DNA of 64,000 nucleotides. Source: Salinicola salarius (GTDB lineage: Bacteria; Pseudomonadota; Gammaproteobacteria; Pseudomonadales; Halomonadaceae). Shown here piece by piece: positions 16,038 through 26,476 of this stretch (positions are counted from its first letter, which is position 1; each line of letters starts with the position of its first letter). The stretch lies in the NCBI RefSeq assembly GCF_002179555.1, contig NZ_NHOU01000005.1, positions 150,644 to 214,643 on the forward strand. Direction: 5' to 3'. Below the pieces are notes generated by a model. That model was not told where the DNA came from, ran no database searches, and saw nothing but the letters and a program-made list of their open reading frames with translations. The position numbers and the translations under genes are program-made.

Positions 16038-17261
16038 TCAGCGCGTCATGTCGCTGGGCTGCGGCAACGCCGGCAGCGACTTGTCGAGCAGCGTCACGCT
16101 CTGACGGTAGTAGAGCTGGCTCTTGCTGTGATCGCCGAGGTTGGCATACAGCCGTGCCAGCTCGGCGCAGACGACCCCGCTCGGGCGCTGGCGCTGGCTC
16201 GCTTCGAAGTACTCCTGTGCCTTGCCCCAGTAGGCATTGCGCAGCGACAGACGGCCCAGGGTGAGCAGCAGATCCGGATCGTTGGGGCGCTCCTGCAGCC
16301 ACTTCTCGGCATAGGCCAGCTGTCGGGCGGCGTCGACATTGAGCAGACCGTAGCGCAGCACCAGCCGCGTATCCCAGTGCTCCTTCAGTGCGTTGCGCAG
16401 CAGGCGCTCGGCATCGCCCTCTTCTCCGCCCTTGATCAGCGCTTCGGCATAAAGCCCGACCAGTTCAACGTCGCCACGCAGGTTATCCGGCATGTCCGCC
16501 CATAGCGAACGGACGCGCGGCAGATTGCCTTCCTGCTGCGCGGCCTGCACCAGAAGCTCGCGATAGACCCGCTGGTCGAGCTCACGACGTTCGTCTTCGG
16601 TAATCAAGCGATGCTTGTCGAGACGCGGCAGCAGTCGACGCATGCCATCCCAGTCGTTGACGCTGAGATAGGCCTGCTTGAGCAGCTTGAGCACCTGGGG
16701 ATGCTCCGGCAGTTGCTGTTCCAGACGCGTCAGGGTCGCCAGGGCTTCTTCGAACTGCTGGCGATCCAGCATCAGCTGTGCCTGTACCAGCCCCACCGCC
16801 GTATCGGCGCCCTCGGTGCTGTGATGCGCCCGCTTGAGCAGCACGTCGGCCTGCTCGTAACGGCCCTGGTAATGGGCCGCCAGCGCTGCGGAGAGATAGT
16901 TGACCAGCGGCGTGCCGGAATCATCGGCCGCCTTGGTGAGAGACTTCTCGGCACGCTTCCAGCGGCCTTCCGCCAGCGCCACCAGCCCGCGAACGGTGCG
17001 CTTCATCGCGGTGCGGTGACGCGTACGGCTATTCCAGACCTTGAGCCGGCTCACCGGGCGGCGCAGGCGCGTCAATGCACGCAGCAGAAAATGCAGAATC
17101 AGGAAAGCGGCCAGCAGCAGGACACAGCCGAACCAGAAAGAGGTCTGGATGGAGGTGTCGCCAACGCGAATGAACCAGTAGCCCGGCAGCGACTGCATCA
17201 ACTGCCCAAACAGCGCGCCGACCGCCAGACCGAAGACGATCAGCAGGATCAGCTTTCTCAT
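16038..17261 (-). CDS. hemY: HemY, haem-operon TPR membrane protein
   Basis: 407 residues (E. coli HemY 398). Two N-terminal membrane segments (residues ~4-25 and ~40-62) are followed by a cytoplasmic/periplasmic TPR region, as in HemY, a conserved but incompletely understood partner of haem biosynthesis. Family motifs include AALAAHYQGRYEQADVLLKRA and the C-terminal LGRLSLRNAYWGKAQEYFEAS. It is last in hemC-hemD-hemX-hemY; its ATG overlaps the hemX stop by four bases. Confidence 0.95.
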   Translation of the reverse strand: MRKLILLIVFGLAVGALFGQLMQSLPGYWFIRVGDTSIQTSFWFGCVLLLAAFLILHFLLRALTRLRRPVSRLKVWNSRTRHRTAMKRTVRGLVALAEGRWKRAEKSLTKAADDSGTPLVNYLSAALAAHYQGRYEQADVLLKRAHHSTEGADTAVGLVQAQLMLDRQQFEEALATLTRLEQQLPEHPQVLKLLKQAYLSVNDWDGMRRLLPRLDKHRLITEDERRELDQRVYRELLVQAAQQEGNLPRVRSLWADMPDNLRGDVELVGLYAEALIKGGEEGDAERLLRNALKEHWDTRLVLRYGLLNVDAARQLAYAEKWLQERPNDPDLLLTLGRLSLRNAYWGKAQEYFEASQRQRPSGVVCAELARLYANLGDHSKSQLYYRQSVTLLDKSLPALPQPSDMTR

Positions 17262-18802
17262 GCGCCCTCTCCCTGTGCCGATCCGCTGGTACCGCCCTGT
17301 GCGCCGCCGTTCTGTGAACCGCTTCCGCCCTGGCTCCCGCTGCCGTTGCCGAAGCGCTGCTCGATGAAGCGCTTGAGCAACTGCGAGGATTCGCTGATAT
17401 CGGGCAGCTCCGGTCGAACCTCGTTGTCACGCAGGCTCTTGAGCTTGTCGATCGAGTTGGCCACGCCGTCGTTGTCGGTCGCGTAGTAGCCTTCGACCAG
17501 TTCGATCGCCTTGTCGAGGCTCGCCTGGTAAAGCTTGGGTTCCGATTTCAGCAACGCCAGTTGCGCCTGTTCGAGAAGCAGCCGGACGTTCTGGCGCAGG
17601 TAGGACTCCTGCTGCGGCGTGATCAGCGCTTCCAGCGGCTGGTCATGACGCCGCACGGTCACCAGATCCTTGAGCTCGCTGCCCAGCGTCGCCAGCTGCT
17701 GGCGCCAGCCGCCGGTCGGCTTGGTGTCGCCCTCGCCGGCGGCGATCTCCTCGATGTCCTGCTTCAGCGGCAGACGCGCCAGCTGCTCCTGCTGCGCCAT
17801 CAGCGCCAGATAGAGGCCGGTGCGATCGATGACCGGCACGGAATCGAGCGAAGCCAGCTCGGACTGGATGGCTCGACGGATCGGCACCAGCGCCGGATTG
17901 TCCGCCTCGCGCAGACGCGCGTCGGCGGCGTTCAACAGCGCCTTGGCGCCCTCGACGTCACGCTCGAGCTGCAGCCGCTGGTTGGCCAGGCGCAGCAGAT
18001 ATTCGGCTTCGGCGTGCAGCCACTCCCGCGGGTCGGCCTGCTGCTGCTGGGCCAGCTCCTTGAGTACCTTGTCCAGGGTGTTGTCGAGATTCTGACGGTA
18101 CTGATCGAACTCGCCACGCATCATTCTCAGATTCTGCTGACGATTCTGGTCGAGCTCGCCGACTTTCGACTCGAGCTGGTCGAGCGTGGTGCTATTGGAA
18201 CCGACCTGACTCAACTGCGTCTGCTGTTGCTGGATTTTCTGCCAGCCGAGATATCCGACGATTGCCACGGCAATCGCCAGCAGGATGACCAGAACCAAGG
18301 CCAGCAGCCCCAGTTTGGCGCCATTGCCTCGTTTGCCAGCCGTTGGCGGAGTACCGCCTGGCGGAGTGGCCGCGCCTCCCGAGGATGGCGTTGCCGGACC
18401 CGACTTGCCGCTTTTCTTGCCGGCTGTGGCGCCGTTTTTGCCACCCGCGGAGCCGGATTGAGCAGAGGCGCCGGATGCAGCGGCCGCCTGAGCCGTGTTC
18501 GATGCGGAAGCGCCGGATTTACCCGACTTGCTGGTGGCATCCGGTTTGCTGGTGACGTTCGTGTCGCCAGTCGTATCACCCGTAGTGGCCGGCTGCGCGA
18601 CATCCGGCTTGATCGGGTCGGCCTTGGCCGAGCCGCTTTTGGCAGAGGGATCGGCAGGTGATGACGGCTGGCTATTGTCCGCGTTCGACGCCGCGGCCGC
18701 CTTCGGGTCATGTCCGGTCGGTTTGGCCGTGCCGTCCGATGTCTGCTCGCTACCGGATGTCGGTGCCGACGGCGGTTGCTGATCTTTGCTTTGCTTGCTC
18801 AT
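17258..18802 (-). CDS. hemX: HemX, putative uroporphyrinogen-III C-methyltransferase-like membrane protein
   Basis: 514 residues, longer than E. coli HemX (393), because residues 1-150 are a low-complexity Ser/Thr/Ala/Pro/Gly/Lys tail. One transmembrane helix (LLALVLVILLAIAVAIVGY, about residue 155) and a long coiled coil (QQQQTQLSQVGSNS...LELAQQQ) follow, then the conserved HemX domain (WLHAEAEYLLRLANQRLQLE). Despite the historic name it lacks the SAM-methyltransferase motifs. Its extreme C-terminus is again Gly/Ser/Gln-rich. ATG overlaps hemD. Confidence 0.92.
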   Translation of the reverse strand: MSKQSKDQQPPSAPTSGSEQTSDGTAKPTGHDPKAAAASNADNSQPSSPADPSAKSGSAKADPIKPDVAQPATTGDTTGDTNVTSKPDATSKSGKSGASASNTAQAAAASGASAQSGSAGGKNGATAGKKSGKSGPATPSSGGAATPPGGTPPTAGKRGNGAKLGLLALVLVILLAIAVAIVGYLGWQKIQQQQTQLSQVGSNSTTLDQLESKVGELDQNRQQNLRMMRGEFDQYRQNLDNTLDKVLKELAQQQQADPREWLHAEAEYLLRLANQRLQLERDVEGAKALLNAADARLREADNPALVPIRRAIQSELASLDSVPVIDRTGLYLALMAQQEQLARLPLKQDIEEIAAGEGDTKPTGGWRQQLATLGSELKDLVTVRRHDQPLEALITPQQESYLRQNVRLLLEQAQLALLKSEPKLYQASLDKAIELVEGYYATDNDGVANSIDKLKSLRDNEVRPELPDISESSQLLKRFIEQRFGNGSGSQGGSGSQNGGAQGGTSGSAQGEGA

Positions 18803-19596
18803 CTACGCTTGCCTTTTTCGTGATCACCCTGATCGAAGGTGGCGCCCCGCGGATCGAGCACCGCGCGGACCTCGGCGCTCAATGCCGCCGGGGAAGCGCC
18901 CGACGCCACATGAGGCGAGCCGAACCCCAACGTTTCCGCCAGTGTAGCCAACCGCGGACTCGAGACGATTAGCGGTTGGTTCAACGCAACCGGGCCACAC
19001 CATGTGACCAAATGTTGCAATATTTCCCCGCTGGTCACCACCAACGCGGCAAAATCTCCGCTTTCCAGACACGTGTCCAGGGGGGGAGAAGGCGGATGAT
19101 AACAACGCCGGTAAAGCGAAACCGCTTCGACCTCGGCGCCGCGTTCACGCAGCCGTTCCGCCAGCAGTTCCCGACCCGATTCGCCGCGAGCCAGCAGCAG
19201 GCGCTTGCCGACTATCGCCTTGAGCGATGCCACTTCCAGCAGCCCTTCGCTGTCCTCGCCGTTCGCTCCGGAGGGAATGACCGCCGGCACGCCCAGTTCC
19301 GCGTGGAGCGTCTGCGCGGTGGCTCTGCCAATGGCATAGAAACGCAGGCCCAGAGGCAACTGGGGCCAGTATGACGCAATGGCCTCGGCAAGACACGTCG
19401 CGGCCTGCGGGCTGACCACGATGATGCCTTGGAACAGATCGAGATCCAGCAGCGCAGTGCGAGCCGAGTCCGACAGCGCTACAGGCTCGAAACGCAGCAC
19501 GTCGAGCGCGGCCGTGGCGTAGCCGGATTCGCCCAGTGCCCGCGCCAGGACCTCGCCGCGAGCCCCGGGGCGCGTCAGCAGCACGCGGTCAGGCAT
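18799..19596 (-). CDS. hemD: Uroporphyrinogen-III synthase
   Basis: Closes hydroxymethylbilane with D-ring inversion to uroporphyrinogen III. About 265 residues, two-domain fold: VLLTRPGARGEVLARALGE at the N-terminus, then YAIGRATAQTL, and the second-domain VVTSGEILQHLV. The family diverges strongly, but these motifs and its place directly after hemC identify it. The ATG at 19596 overlaps the hemC stop (TGATG); a GTG three bases earlier is the alternative. Confidence 0.95.
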   Translation of the reverse strand: MPDRVLLTRPGARGEVLARALGESGYATAALDVLRFEPVALSDSARTALLDLDLFQGIIVVSPQAATCLAEAIASYWPQLPLGLRFYAIGRATAQTLHAELGVPAVIPSGANGEDSEGLLEVASLKAIVGKRLLLARGESGRELLAERLRERGAEVEAVSLYRRCYHPPSPPLDTCLESGDFAALVVTSGEILQHLVTWCGPVALNQPLIVSSPRLATLAETLGFGSPHVASGASPAALSAEVRAVLDPRGATFDQGDHEKGKRR

Positions 19597-20546
19597 CACT
19601 CGTTACCGGCGCTTCCGTAAACCTCGGCAAGAATCTCGCCGGCTCCCTGATCCAGCAGGTCTTCCGCCACGCGAATCCCCAGCGATTCGGGCTCCATGGC
19701 CGATCCCCGGCTCTCGGCACGCAGCACGACCGAACCGTCGGGATGCCCCACGAGGCCGCGCAGCCACAGCGTATCGCCACCGTTCTCGAGCACGGCGTAG
19801 CCGCCGATCGGCACCTGGCATCCGCCATCGAGGCGCGTGTTCAGGGCACGTTCGGCGCGCACCCGCGTCGCCGTCGCGGCGTGATCCAGCGGCGCCAACA
19901 GCGAAATCAGTTCAGCGTCGTCGTAGCGACATTCGATCCCCAGCGCCCCCTGGCCGCAGGCTGGCAGGCTCTCTTCCGGCGTCAGTTCCGCGGTGATCCG
20001 ATCGGCGAGCTGGAGCCGCTCCAGCCCCGCCGTGGCCAGGATGATCGCCTCGAAGTCGCCTGCATCGAGTTTGCCCAGGCGGGTCTGGACGTTACCGCGC
20101 AGCGGCAGCACTTCGAGATCCGGACGCCGCGCGCTGACCTGCAGGCCGCGGCGCAGGCTGGAAGTGCCCACCCGCGCGCCCTCGGGCAGTCCGTCGACGC
20201 CGGAGTAGTGGTTGGAGACGAACGCGTCGGTGGGCGCGCCGCTTTCCAGAATCACCGACAGTCCCAAGCCTTCCGGGAACTGCATCGGCACATCCTTCAT
20301 CGAATGCACCGCCAGATCCGCGCGGCCGTCGAGCATCGCCTCCTCGAGTTCCTTGACGAACAGGGCCTTGCCGCCGATCTTCGCCAGCGGCGTGTCGAGG
20401 ATCTGATCGCCGCGGGTAGACAGCGGCACCAGTTCGACATTCAGGTGCGGGTGAAACCTTTCCAGCAACCCCTTGACGTGTTCAGCCTGCCATAGCGCCA
20501 ACGCGCTCTTGCGGGTTGCGATTCTCAATCTGTTTGCGTCGAGCAC
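19596..20546 (-). CDS. hemC: Porphobilinogen deaminase (hydroxymethylbilane synthase)
   Basis: Condenses four porphobilinogen molecules. 316 residues (E. coli 313). Motifs: [52 protein letters not shown], and the dipyrromethane-cofactor Cys in [16 protein letters not shown] start at 20546 with GGAGA just upstream. First gene of the hem operon and divergent from argH, as in Pseudomonas and halomonads. Confidence 0.97.
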   Translation of the reverse strand: MLDANRLRIATRKSALALWQAEHVKGLLERFHPHLNVELVPLSTRGDQILDTPLAKIGGKALFVKELEEAMLDGRADLAVHSMKDVPMQFPEGLGLSVILESGAPTDAFVSNHYSGVDGLPEGARVGTSSLRRGLQVSARRPDLEVLPLRGNVQTRLGKLDAGDFEAIILATAGLERLQLADRITAELTPEESLPACGQGALGIECRYDDAELISLLAPLDHAATATRVRAERALNTRLDGGCQVPIGGYAVLENGGDTLWLRGLVGHPDGSVVLRAESRGSAMEPESLGIRVAEDLLDQGAGEILAEVYGSAGNE

Positions 20547-20922
20547 GCCGTTCTCCGAGTCTGATGGAGAGTACCGTCGGCACCGTTGATGGGTGCATTC
20601 GGTTCGTCACCAAGTGGGCGTTCGCGTTCACGAACCTTGTCTTACATGATAGAGCAGTCGCTGGATGAGGAAAAATCGACCGCATCGTCGAATGACCGGC
20701 CAAATTCGTCAGTTTCCCGGGGCACCGTTTCGGTAGTGCTTTTTTACCGCTTTCCCTGCACCTCCCTTTGCGATTTTTCTTGCATCTTTTTACGGCTTTC
20801 TTTGTACCTTGGCGGCACGCTTCACACCGCCTTACACCGTCCTATGCCGACGTCGTCTCTGATACACTCCGATCAGCGCTTCATAAACCCGTTATTCGCA
20901 GACCACGCAGAGCTCGATTTCG
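20547..20922. other. Divergent hemC/argH promoter region
   Basis: 376 bases. It is T-rich on the plus strand between 20735 and 20815, an obvious contrast to the neighbouring GC-rich genes. GATACACT near 20857 could be an argH -10 region. No RNA gene or frame of its own is seen. Confidence 0.5.
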
Positions 20923-22335
20923 ATGACGCAGGCAACCAACCAATCCTGGGGCGGACGTTTCAGCGAACCTACCGACGCATTCGTCGCCGCTTTCACCGCT
21001 TCGATCCCGTTCGACAAGCGTCTCTATCACCACGACATCCGCGGCTCGATCGCCCATGCCACCATGCTGGCTCGGGTCGGCGTACTGACCGACGACGAAC
21101 GGGATAGCATCATCGATGGCCTGAAAGCCATCGAGGCCGAGATCGAACGCGGCGAGGTCGAATGGTCGATCGCGCTCGAAGACATCCATATGAACATCGA
21201 AGCGCGGCTGACGGACAAGATCGGCATTACCGGCAAGAAACTGCATACCGGCCGTTCGCGCAACGACCAGATCGCCACCGATATCCGGCTCTATCTGCGC
21301 GACGAGATCGATGCCGTCGCCGCCGAGCTCTCGCGCCTGCGCAGCGGCCTGATCGAGCTGGCCGACCGCGAAGCGGATACCATCATGCCCGGTTTCACCC
21401 ACCTGCAGACGGCGCAGCCGGTGACCTTCGGCCACCACCTGCTGGCCTGGCAGGAGATGCTGACCCGGGATCACGAGCGGCTGCTCGACTGTCGCAAGCG
21501 GGTCAACGTGCTGCCGCTGGGCGCGGCGGCGCTGGCCGGCACCACCTACCCCATTGATCGGCATGTCACTGCCAAGCTGCTGGGCTTCGACCGCCCGGCG
21601 GAAAATTCGCTGGATGCGGTCAGCGATCGCGACTTCGCCATCGAATTCACCGCCTTCGCCAGCATTCTGCTGATGCACCTCTCCCGCATGAGCGAGGAAA
21701 TGGTGCTGTGGGCCAGCGCCCAGTTCGACTTCGTCGATCTGCCCGATCGCTTCTGCACCGGCTCCTCGATCATGCCGCAGAAGAAGAATCCGGACGTACC
21801 GGAGCTGGTGCGCGGCAAGGCCGGGCGTGTCTACGGCCATCTGATGAGCCTGCTGACGCTGATGAAATCCCAGCCGCTGGCCTACAACAAGGACAACCAG
21901 GAAGACAAGGAACCGCTGTTCGATACCCTCGACACGGTCAAGGGATGCCTGCGCGCCTTCGCCGACATGGCGCCGGCGCTGGTGGCCAAGCCGGACAACA
22001 TGCTCGAAGCGGCACGCCGCGGCTTCTCCACCGCCACCGATCTGGCCGACTACCTGGTCCGTGCCGGTGTCGCCTTCCGTGACGCCCACGAGATCGTCGG
22101 CAAGGCGGTCGCCTACGGCATCGAGCAGCGCAAGGATCTCTCCGAGATGTCGCTCGCAGAGCTCAAGCGCTTCTCCGATGTCATCGGCGAGGACGTGTTC
22201 GAGGTGCTGACGCTGGAAGGGTCGGTCGCCGCGCGCAATCACATCGGCGGCACCGCGCCGGATCAGGTTCGCGCCGCCGCCCAGCGCGCGCGCGATGCCC
22301 TCGGCACGCTGCAGGAGAGCCATCATGTCGCGTAA
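20923..22335 (+). CDS. argH: Argininosuccinate lyase
   Basis: Cleaves argininosuccinate to arginine and fumarate, the last step of arginine synthesis. 470 residues (E. coli 457). Fumarase/aspartase-superfamily signature [18 protein letters not shown] with the catalytic Ser loop, the N-terminal [13 protein letters not shown], and [18 protein letters not shown] are present. ATG at 20923. The 3' end overlaps the lptM start by 11 bases, so the downstream lipoprotein, lysA and dapF genes are probably co-transcribed. Confidence 0.97.
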   Translation: MTQATNQSWGGRFSEPTDAFVAAFTASIPFDKRLYHHDIRGSIAHATMLARVGVLTDDERDSIIDGLKAIEAEIERGEVEWSIALEDIHMNIEARLTDKIGITGKKLHTGRSRNDQIATDIRLYLRDEIDAVAAELSRLRSGLIELADREADTIMPGFTHLQTAQPVTFGHHLLAWQEMLTRDHERLLDCRKRVNVLPLGAAALAGTTYPIDRHVTAKLLGFDRPAENSLDAVSDRDFAIEFTAFASILLMHLSRMSEEMVLWASAQFDFVDLPDRFCTGSSIMPQKKNPDVPELVRGKAGRVYGHLMSLLTLMKSQPLAYNKDNQEDKEPLFDTLDTVKGCLRAFADMAPALVAKPDNMLEAARRGFSTATDLADYLVRAGVAFRDAHEIVGKAVAYGIEQRKDLSEMSLAELKRFSDVIGEDVFEVLTLEGSVAARNHIGGTAPDQVRAAAQRARDALGTLQESHHVA

Positions 22336-22615
22336 CGTTCCGGCCATCTTCCCGCAGCTATCGAAGCCGCTGGCGCTGCTGACCCTGTCGCTGCTGGCGC
22401 TGTCCGGCTGCGGCCAGAAAGGGCCGCTCTACATGCCCGGAGACGAGGAAGCGGCGAAGACCTACGACCCGCAAGGCGTCTACGAAGAGGACACTCGGCC
22501 GTCAGGCTCGGCGGCCCAGTCGCCCGGCGAGGAAGACGCCGATACCGCAGACCAGGCGCCGCAGGCGAGCCCGGCGCCGGCCGCCACGCAACCGAACGCC
22601 GAGGAGTTACCGTGA
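22325..22615 (+). CDS. lptM: LptM-like (YifL) small lipoprotein
   Basis: Outer-membrane lipoprotein of 96 residues with an N-terminal hydrophobic segment and the lipobox LALSGC, followed by the hallmark [12 protein letters not shown]. In E. coli LptM (YifL) helps LptD fold in the LptDE lipopolysaccharide translocon and lies between cyaY and dapF; here it is just before lysA-dapF. The tail is Pro/Ala/Glu-rich and longer than E. coli's. Start ATG 22325 with GGAGAG upstream, inside the end of argH. Confidence 0.88.
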   Translation: MSRNVPAIFPQLSKPLALLTLSLLALSGCGQKGPLYMPGDEEAAKTYDPQGVYEEDTRPSGSAAQSPGEEDADTADQAPQASPAPAATQPNAEELP

Positions 22616-23892
22616 CGTTCGAGGCTTTCCCCATTCGTGATGGCGTGCTGCACGCCGAAGACATCGCTCTCGATCAACTCGCCGAGCAGTACGGCACGCC
22701 CTGCTACGTCTATTCGCGTGCGGCGCTGACCCGCCACTTCAAGGCCTACAGCGAGGCGCTCGGCGACATGCCGCATCTCGTCTGCTACGCGCTCAAGGCC
22801 AACTCCAACCTCGCCGTTCTCGACGTGCTGGCGCGTCTCGGCGCCGGTTTCGATATCGTGTCGGTCGGTGAACTCGAGCGGGTCATTGCCGCGGGAGGCG
22901 ATCCGGCCAAGGTCGTGTTCTCCGGCGTCGGCAAGCAGGCCGACGAGATGGCCCGCGCGCTGGAAGTCGGCATCAAGTGTTTCAACATCGAATCGCGTCC
23001 GGAGCTCGAACGTCTCGATCGGGTAGCCACCGAGCGCGGCCAGGTGGCGAACATCTCGATTCGCGTCAATCCGGACGTCGACGCCAGGACCCACCCGTAC
23101 ATCTCCACCGGGCTCAAGGCCAACAAGTTCGGCGTAGCCGCGGAAGAGGTGTTCGATCTCTATACCTGGGCGGCCGAACGGCCCAACCTCAAGGTCGTGG
23201 GACTGGATTGCCATATCGGCTCTCAGCTCACCGAGCTCTCGCCCTATCTCGATGCGCTGGATCGCCTGCTCGCCCTGGTCGACCGTCTCGCCGATCATGG
23301 TATCGTCATCGAGCACCTGGATATCGGCGGCGGCCTTGGTGTGACCTATCAGGACGAACGCCCGCCGGCGGCCGAGGATTTCGTCGCCGCCGTGCGCGAG
23401 CGCCTGCGCGGTCGGGAGCTGACGCTGCTGCTCGAGCCCGGGCGCTCCATCGCGGCCAACGCCGGGGTCATGCTGACCCGGATCGAATACCTCAAGCCTG
23501 GCGAAACCAAGAACTTCGCCATCGTCGACGCCGGCATGAACGATCTGATCCGCCCGTCGCTGTATCAGGCGTGGCAGGGCATCGAGCGCGTCGACACCCG
23601 CCAGCCCCGCAACAGCGCCGTCTATGACGTGGTCGGCCCGATCTGCGAGAGCGGCGACTTCCTCGGCCAGGCCCGCGAGCTGGCCGTCGCCGAAGGCGAC
23701 CTGCTCGCGGTGCGCTCGGCAGGCGCCTACGGCTTCGCCATGGCCTCCAACTACAACAGCCGCGGCCGTCCCGCCGAAGTCCTCGTCGACGGCGACAAGA
23801 GCTATCTGGTACGCCGTCGCGAAAGCCTCGACTCCCTGTGGGCGCTAGAGTCGTGCTTGCCAGAAAAGCCCCGGCTGCCGGAGGAGCGCTGA
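22612..23892 (+). CDS. lysA: Diaminopimelate decarboxylase
   Basis: PLP-dependent last step of lysine synthesis. 426 residues. PLP-lysine motif [23 protein letters not shown], the phosphate-binding [10 protein letters not shown], and the active-site GPICESGDF are present. The GTG start overlaps the lptM stop (GTGA), and the stop overlaps the dapF ATG (TGATG). A lysA-dapF pair is standard in pseudomonads and halomonads. Confidence 0.97.
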   Translation: MTFEAFPIRDGVLHAEDIALDQLAEQYGTPCYVYSRAALTRHFKAYSEALGDMPHLVCYALKANSNLAVLDVLARLGAGFDIVSVGELERVIAAGGDPAKVVFSGVGKQADEMARALEVGIKCFNIESRPELERLDRVATERGQVANISIRVNPDVDARTHPYISTGLKANKFGVAAEEVFDLYTWAAERPNLKVVGLDCHIGSQLTELSPYLDALDRLLALVDRLADHGIVIEHLDIGGGLGVTYQDERPPAAEDFVAAVRERLRGRELTLLLEPGRSIAANAGVMLTRIEYLKPGETKNFAIVDAGMNDLIRPSLYQAWQGIERVDTRQPRNSAVYDVVGPICESGDFLGQARELAVAEGDLLAVRSAGAYGFAMASNYNSRGRPAEVLVDGDKSYLVRRRESLDSLWALESCLPEKPRLPEER

Positions 23893-24725
23893 TGCTGCTG
23901 AACTTCACCAAGATGCACGGCCTGGGCAACGACTTCATGGTGGTCGATCTGATCACCCAGCGCGCCTACCTGCGGGACGAGCAGATCCGCCAACTGGCCG
24001 ACCGCCATTTCGGGGTCGGCTTCGATCAACTGTTGCTGGTAGAGCCGCCGCGCAAGCCGGACATGGATTTTCGCTACCGGATCTTCAACGCCGACGGCGG
24101 CGAGGTAGAGAACTGCGGCAACGGCGCGCGCTGCTTTGCCCGCTTCGTCATCGATCAGCGTTTGACCCACAAGCGTGAATTCAAGGTCGAGACTCTGGGC
24201 GGCCCCTTGACGCTGAAGGTGGACGACGACGGCCGCGTGCGGGTCGACATGGGCACGCCACGCTTCGCGCCGGCGGACGTGCCGTTCGTGGCGGACAGCG
24301 ACGAGCCGCTGCACCATCTCGAGATCGATGGCCGCTCCGTCTCGTTCAGCGTCGCTTCGATGGGCAACCCGCACGCCGTGCTGCAGGTCGACGATGTCGA
24401 CGACGCACCGGTCGAAGCGCTGGGGCCGAAGCTGCAGCAGCACCCCAGCTTTCCGCGCCAGGCCAACATCGGCTTCATGCAGGTCGACTCCCCGCACGCC
24501 GTGCGACTGCGCGTCTTCGAACGCGGCGTCGGTGAAACCCTGGCGTGCGGCACCGGCGCCTGCGCGGCGGTGGCCTGCGGCATTCGCCGGGGCCTGCTGC
24601 AAAGCCCCGTCGACGTCGAGCTGCGCGGCGGCAGGCTGACCCTGGAATGGGAAGGCGGCGAGGCCCCGATCATCATGACCGGCCCGGCCGAGCGCGTCTT
24701 CGAGGGACGCATTGTCCTGAACTGA
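23892..24725 (+). CDS. dapF: Diaminopimelate epimerase
   Basis: Interconverts LL- and meso-diaminopimelate for peptidoglycan and lysine. 277 residues (E. coli 274). Both catalytic cysteines are visible: [10 protein letters not shown] and [14 protein letters not shown]. Start ATG 23892 follows GGAGGAG; an in-frame ATG at 23838 inside lysA is rejected. The following 100 bases contain two near-identical TGAACCAA(C/T)AAATAA units. Confidence 0.97.
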   Translation: MLLNFTKMHGLGNDFMVVDLITQRAYLRDEQIRQLADRHFGVGFDQLLLVEPPRKPDMDFRYRIFNADGGEVENCGNGARCFARFVIDQRLTHKREFKVETLGGPLTLKVDDDGRVRVDMGTPRFAPADVPFVADSDEPLHHLEIDGRSVSFSVASMGNPHAVLQVDDVDDAPVEALGPKLQQHPSFPRQANIGFMQVDSPHAVRLRVFERGVGETLACGTGACAAVACGIRRGLLQSPVDVELRGGRLTLEWEGGEAPIIMTGPAERVFEGRIVLN

Positions 24726-24825
24726 TAAGTTGCCCTGAACCAACAAATAACATGAACCAATAAATAAAGAAGACGCGGCGGCGAAACTCCGCCACGTCGT
24801 GAGGGATTCACAGGAGAACCAACGC

Positions 24826-25566
24826 ATGTCACGCGCTCAGGCCCCCGAGCCCCGCCAGACCCTGGACCCCGATCGGGTCGCCGAGTGGCTGGCGCAGCAT
24901 ACCGACTTCTTCGTTGGCCGGGAGGGGCTGCTGCAACAGCTCAAGGTGCCGCATCCTCATATTCCCGGCGCTGTCTCGCTGCTAGAGCGGTTGGTTCACG
25001 ACCTTCGCCGCCGGGCGGAGGATGCGGAATGGCGACTCGAGAACCTGCTCGAGTCGGCCCGCTACAACGAAGCCCAGTATCGTCGGACCCGCGAGCTGAT
25101 CCTCGACCTGATCGAGGCCGAGAGCGCCGATGCGCTGGCCGAAGCGCTGTCGACGCAACTGGCGGAGCGCTTCCGTACCCACGGCATCGGCCTGTGGCTG
25201 AACGCCCCGCCGGCCTGCCACGCCACGCCCCGCGACACCAACGCCTGGCAGCCGCCCCGCTTCGCCTTGACCGACGAAGCGCGCCAGCGCCTGGAACTGC
25301 TGCTCAACGAGCAAACCAGCCGCTGTACCGCGCTGCACCGGGAAGACTGGGAAATCCTGCTGCCACACTGCAATGCGCCGCAGGGATCCGGCTCCTGTGC
25401 CATCACGCGACTGACCCAGGGCGAGCCCATGGGATTTCTGCTGTTGGCCAGCCACGACAGCGAGCACTTCCGGGCCACCCTGGATACGCTGTTCACCGAG
25501 TACCTGGGCGAGGTAGTCAGCCGGCTGTTGCGGCGTACCGAGGTCGCCAGTGCAAGCCGCGCTTGA
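24826..25566 (+). CDS. DUF484 family protein
   Basis: GAF-like DUF484 protein of 246 residues, conserved between dapF and xerC in gammaproteobacteria (YigA position in E. coli). N-terminal motif VAEWLAQHTDFFVGREGLLQQLKVPHP, then a coiled-coil stretch, then the GAF-like C-terminal half. AGGAGA lies eight bases before the ATG at 24826. Overlaps the xerC GTG by 17 bases. Role not established; context suggests a link to XerC or cell-cycle control. Confidence 0.92.
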   Translation: MSRAQAPEPRQTLDPDRVAEWLAQHTDFFVGREGLLQQLKVPHPHIPGAVSLLERLVHDLRRRAEDAEWRLENLLESARYNEAQYRRTRELILDLIEAESADALAEALSTQLAERFRTHGIGLWLNAPPACHATPRDTNAWQPPRFALTDEARQRLELLLNEQTSRCTALHREDWEILLPHCNAPQGSGSCAITRLTQGEPMGFLLLASHDSEHFRATLDTLFTEYLGEVVSRLLRRTEVASASRA

Positions 25567-26464
25567 TGCCTTCCTGAAGCGGCTGGCGCAGCGCGCCAGC
25601 CCGGCGACGGTGGATGCCTATCGTCGCGATATCACCGCCCTGATCGGCTATCTCGAGTCGCAGGACGTGAACAGCTGGCGCCAGCTCGACGTCACGCTGC
25701 TGCGGCGCTATCTGGCTCATGAGCGAACGCGCGGCATGGCGCCGAGAACGCTGGCGAGACGCCGCGCCGCGCTATCGCGCTTCGCCGATGAACTGGTCCA
25801 TCGGGGCGAGCTGGATCATAACCCGGTGCAATTGACGCAGGCGCCACGGCAGCCGCGCCACCTGCCCAGCCCGGTGGATGTCGACCTGCTCGGCCAGTTT
25901 CTAGACACCCCCCACGATGGCGGGCCGCTGGACTGCCGCGATCAGGCCATGCTGGAGCTTTTCTACTCCTGCGGCCTGCGTCTGGCCGAACTGGCAGCGC
26001 TCGACCTTGCCAGCCTTGCCGACCGCCACGTGCGAGTGGTGGGTAAGGGCGGCAAGCCACGCCAGGTACCGTTGGGCAAACGTGCCGGCCAGGCCATCCA
26101 GACCTGGCTCGGGTTTCGCAGCACGCTGGCGGCAGAGGGCGAGACCGCCCTGTTCGTCGCCCAGCACGGCGGCCGTCTCGGTCATCGGTCGATCCAGAGC
26201 AGGCTGGCCGATACCGCCCGCAAGCGTGGCCTGTCGGAGCATTTGCATCCGCACCGGCTGCGCCACTCCTTCGCCAGTCATCTGCTGGAGTCCAGCCAGG
26301 ATCTGCGCGCGGTGCAGGAATTGCTGGGCCATGCCAATCTCTCGACGACGCAGATCTACACGCGCCTGGACTGGCAGCAGCTCGCCGAAGTCTACGACCA
26401 GGCCCATCCTCGGGCGCGGCGCAAGTCGGCCTCAGTCAACGACGAGAGTTCAGACAAACCCTAG
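25550..26464 (+). CDS. xerC: Site-specific recombinase XerC
   Basis: Tyrosine recombinase that with XerD resolves chromosome dimers at dif. 304 residues (E. coli 298). Catalytic residues: Arg in SCGLRLAEL, Lys in VVGKGGKPRQVP, HRLRH, LLGHANLSTTQIYTRLD with the Tyr nucleophile. GTG start inside the end of the DUF484 gene. The order dapF-DUF484-xerC-yigB identifies XerC rather than XerD. Confidence 0.96.
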   Translation: MQAALDAFLKRLAQRASPATVDAYRRDITALIGYLESQDVNSWRQLDVTLLRRYLAHERTRGMAPRTLARRRAALSRFADELVHRGELDHNPVQLTQAPRQPRHLPSPVDVDLLGQFLDTPHDGGPLDCRDQAMLELFYSCGLRLAELAALDLASLADRHVRVVGKGGKPRQVPLGKRAGQAIQTWLGFRSTLAAEGETALFVAQHGGRLGHRSIQSRLADTARKRGLSEHLHPHRLRHSFASHLLESSQDLRAVQELLGHANLSTTQIYTRLDWQQLAEVYDQAHPRARRKSASVNDESSDKP

Positions 26465-26476
26465 GAATTCCCCGAT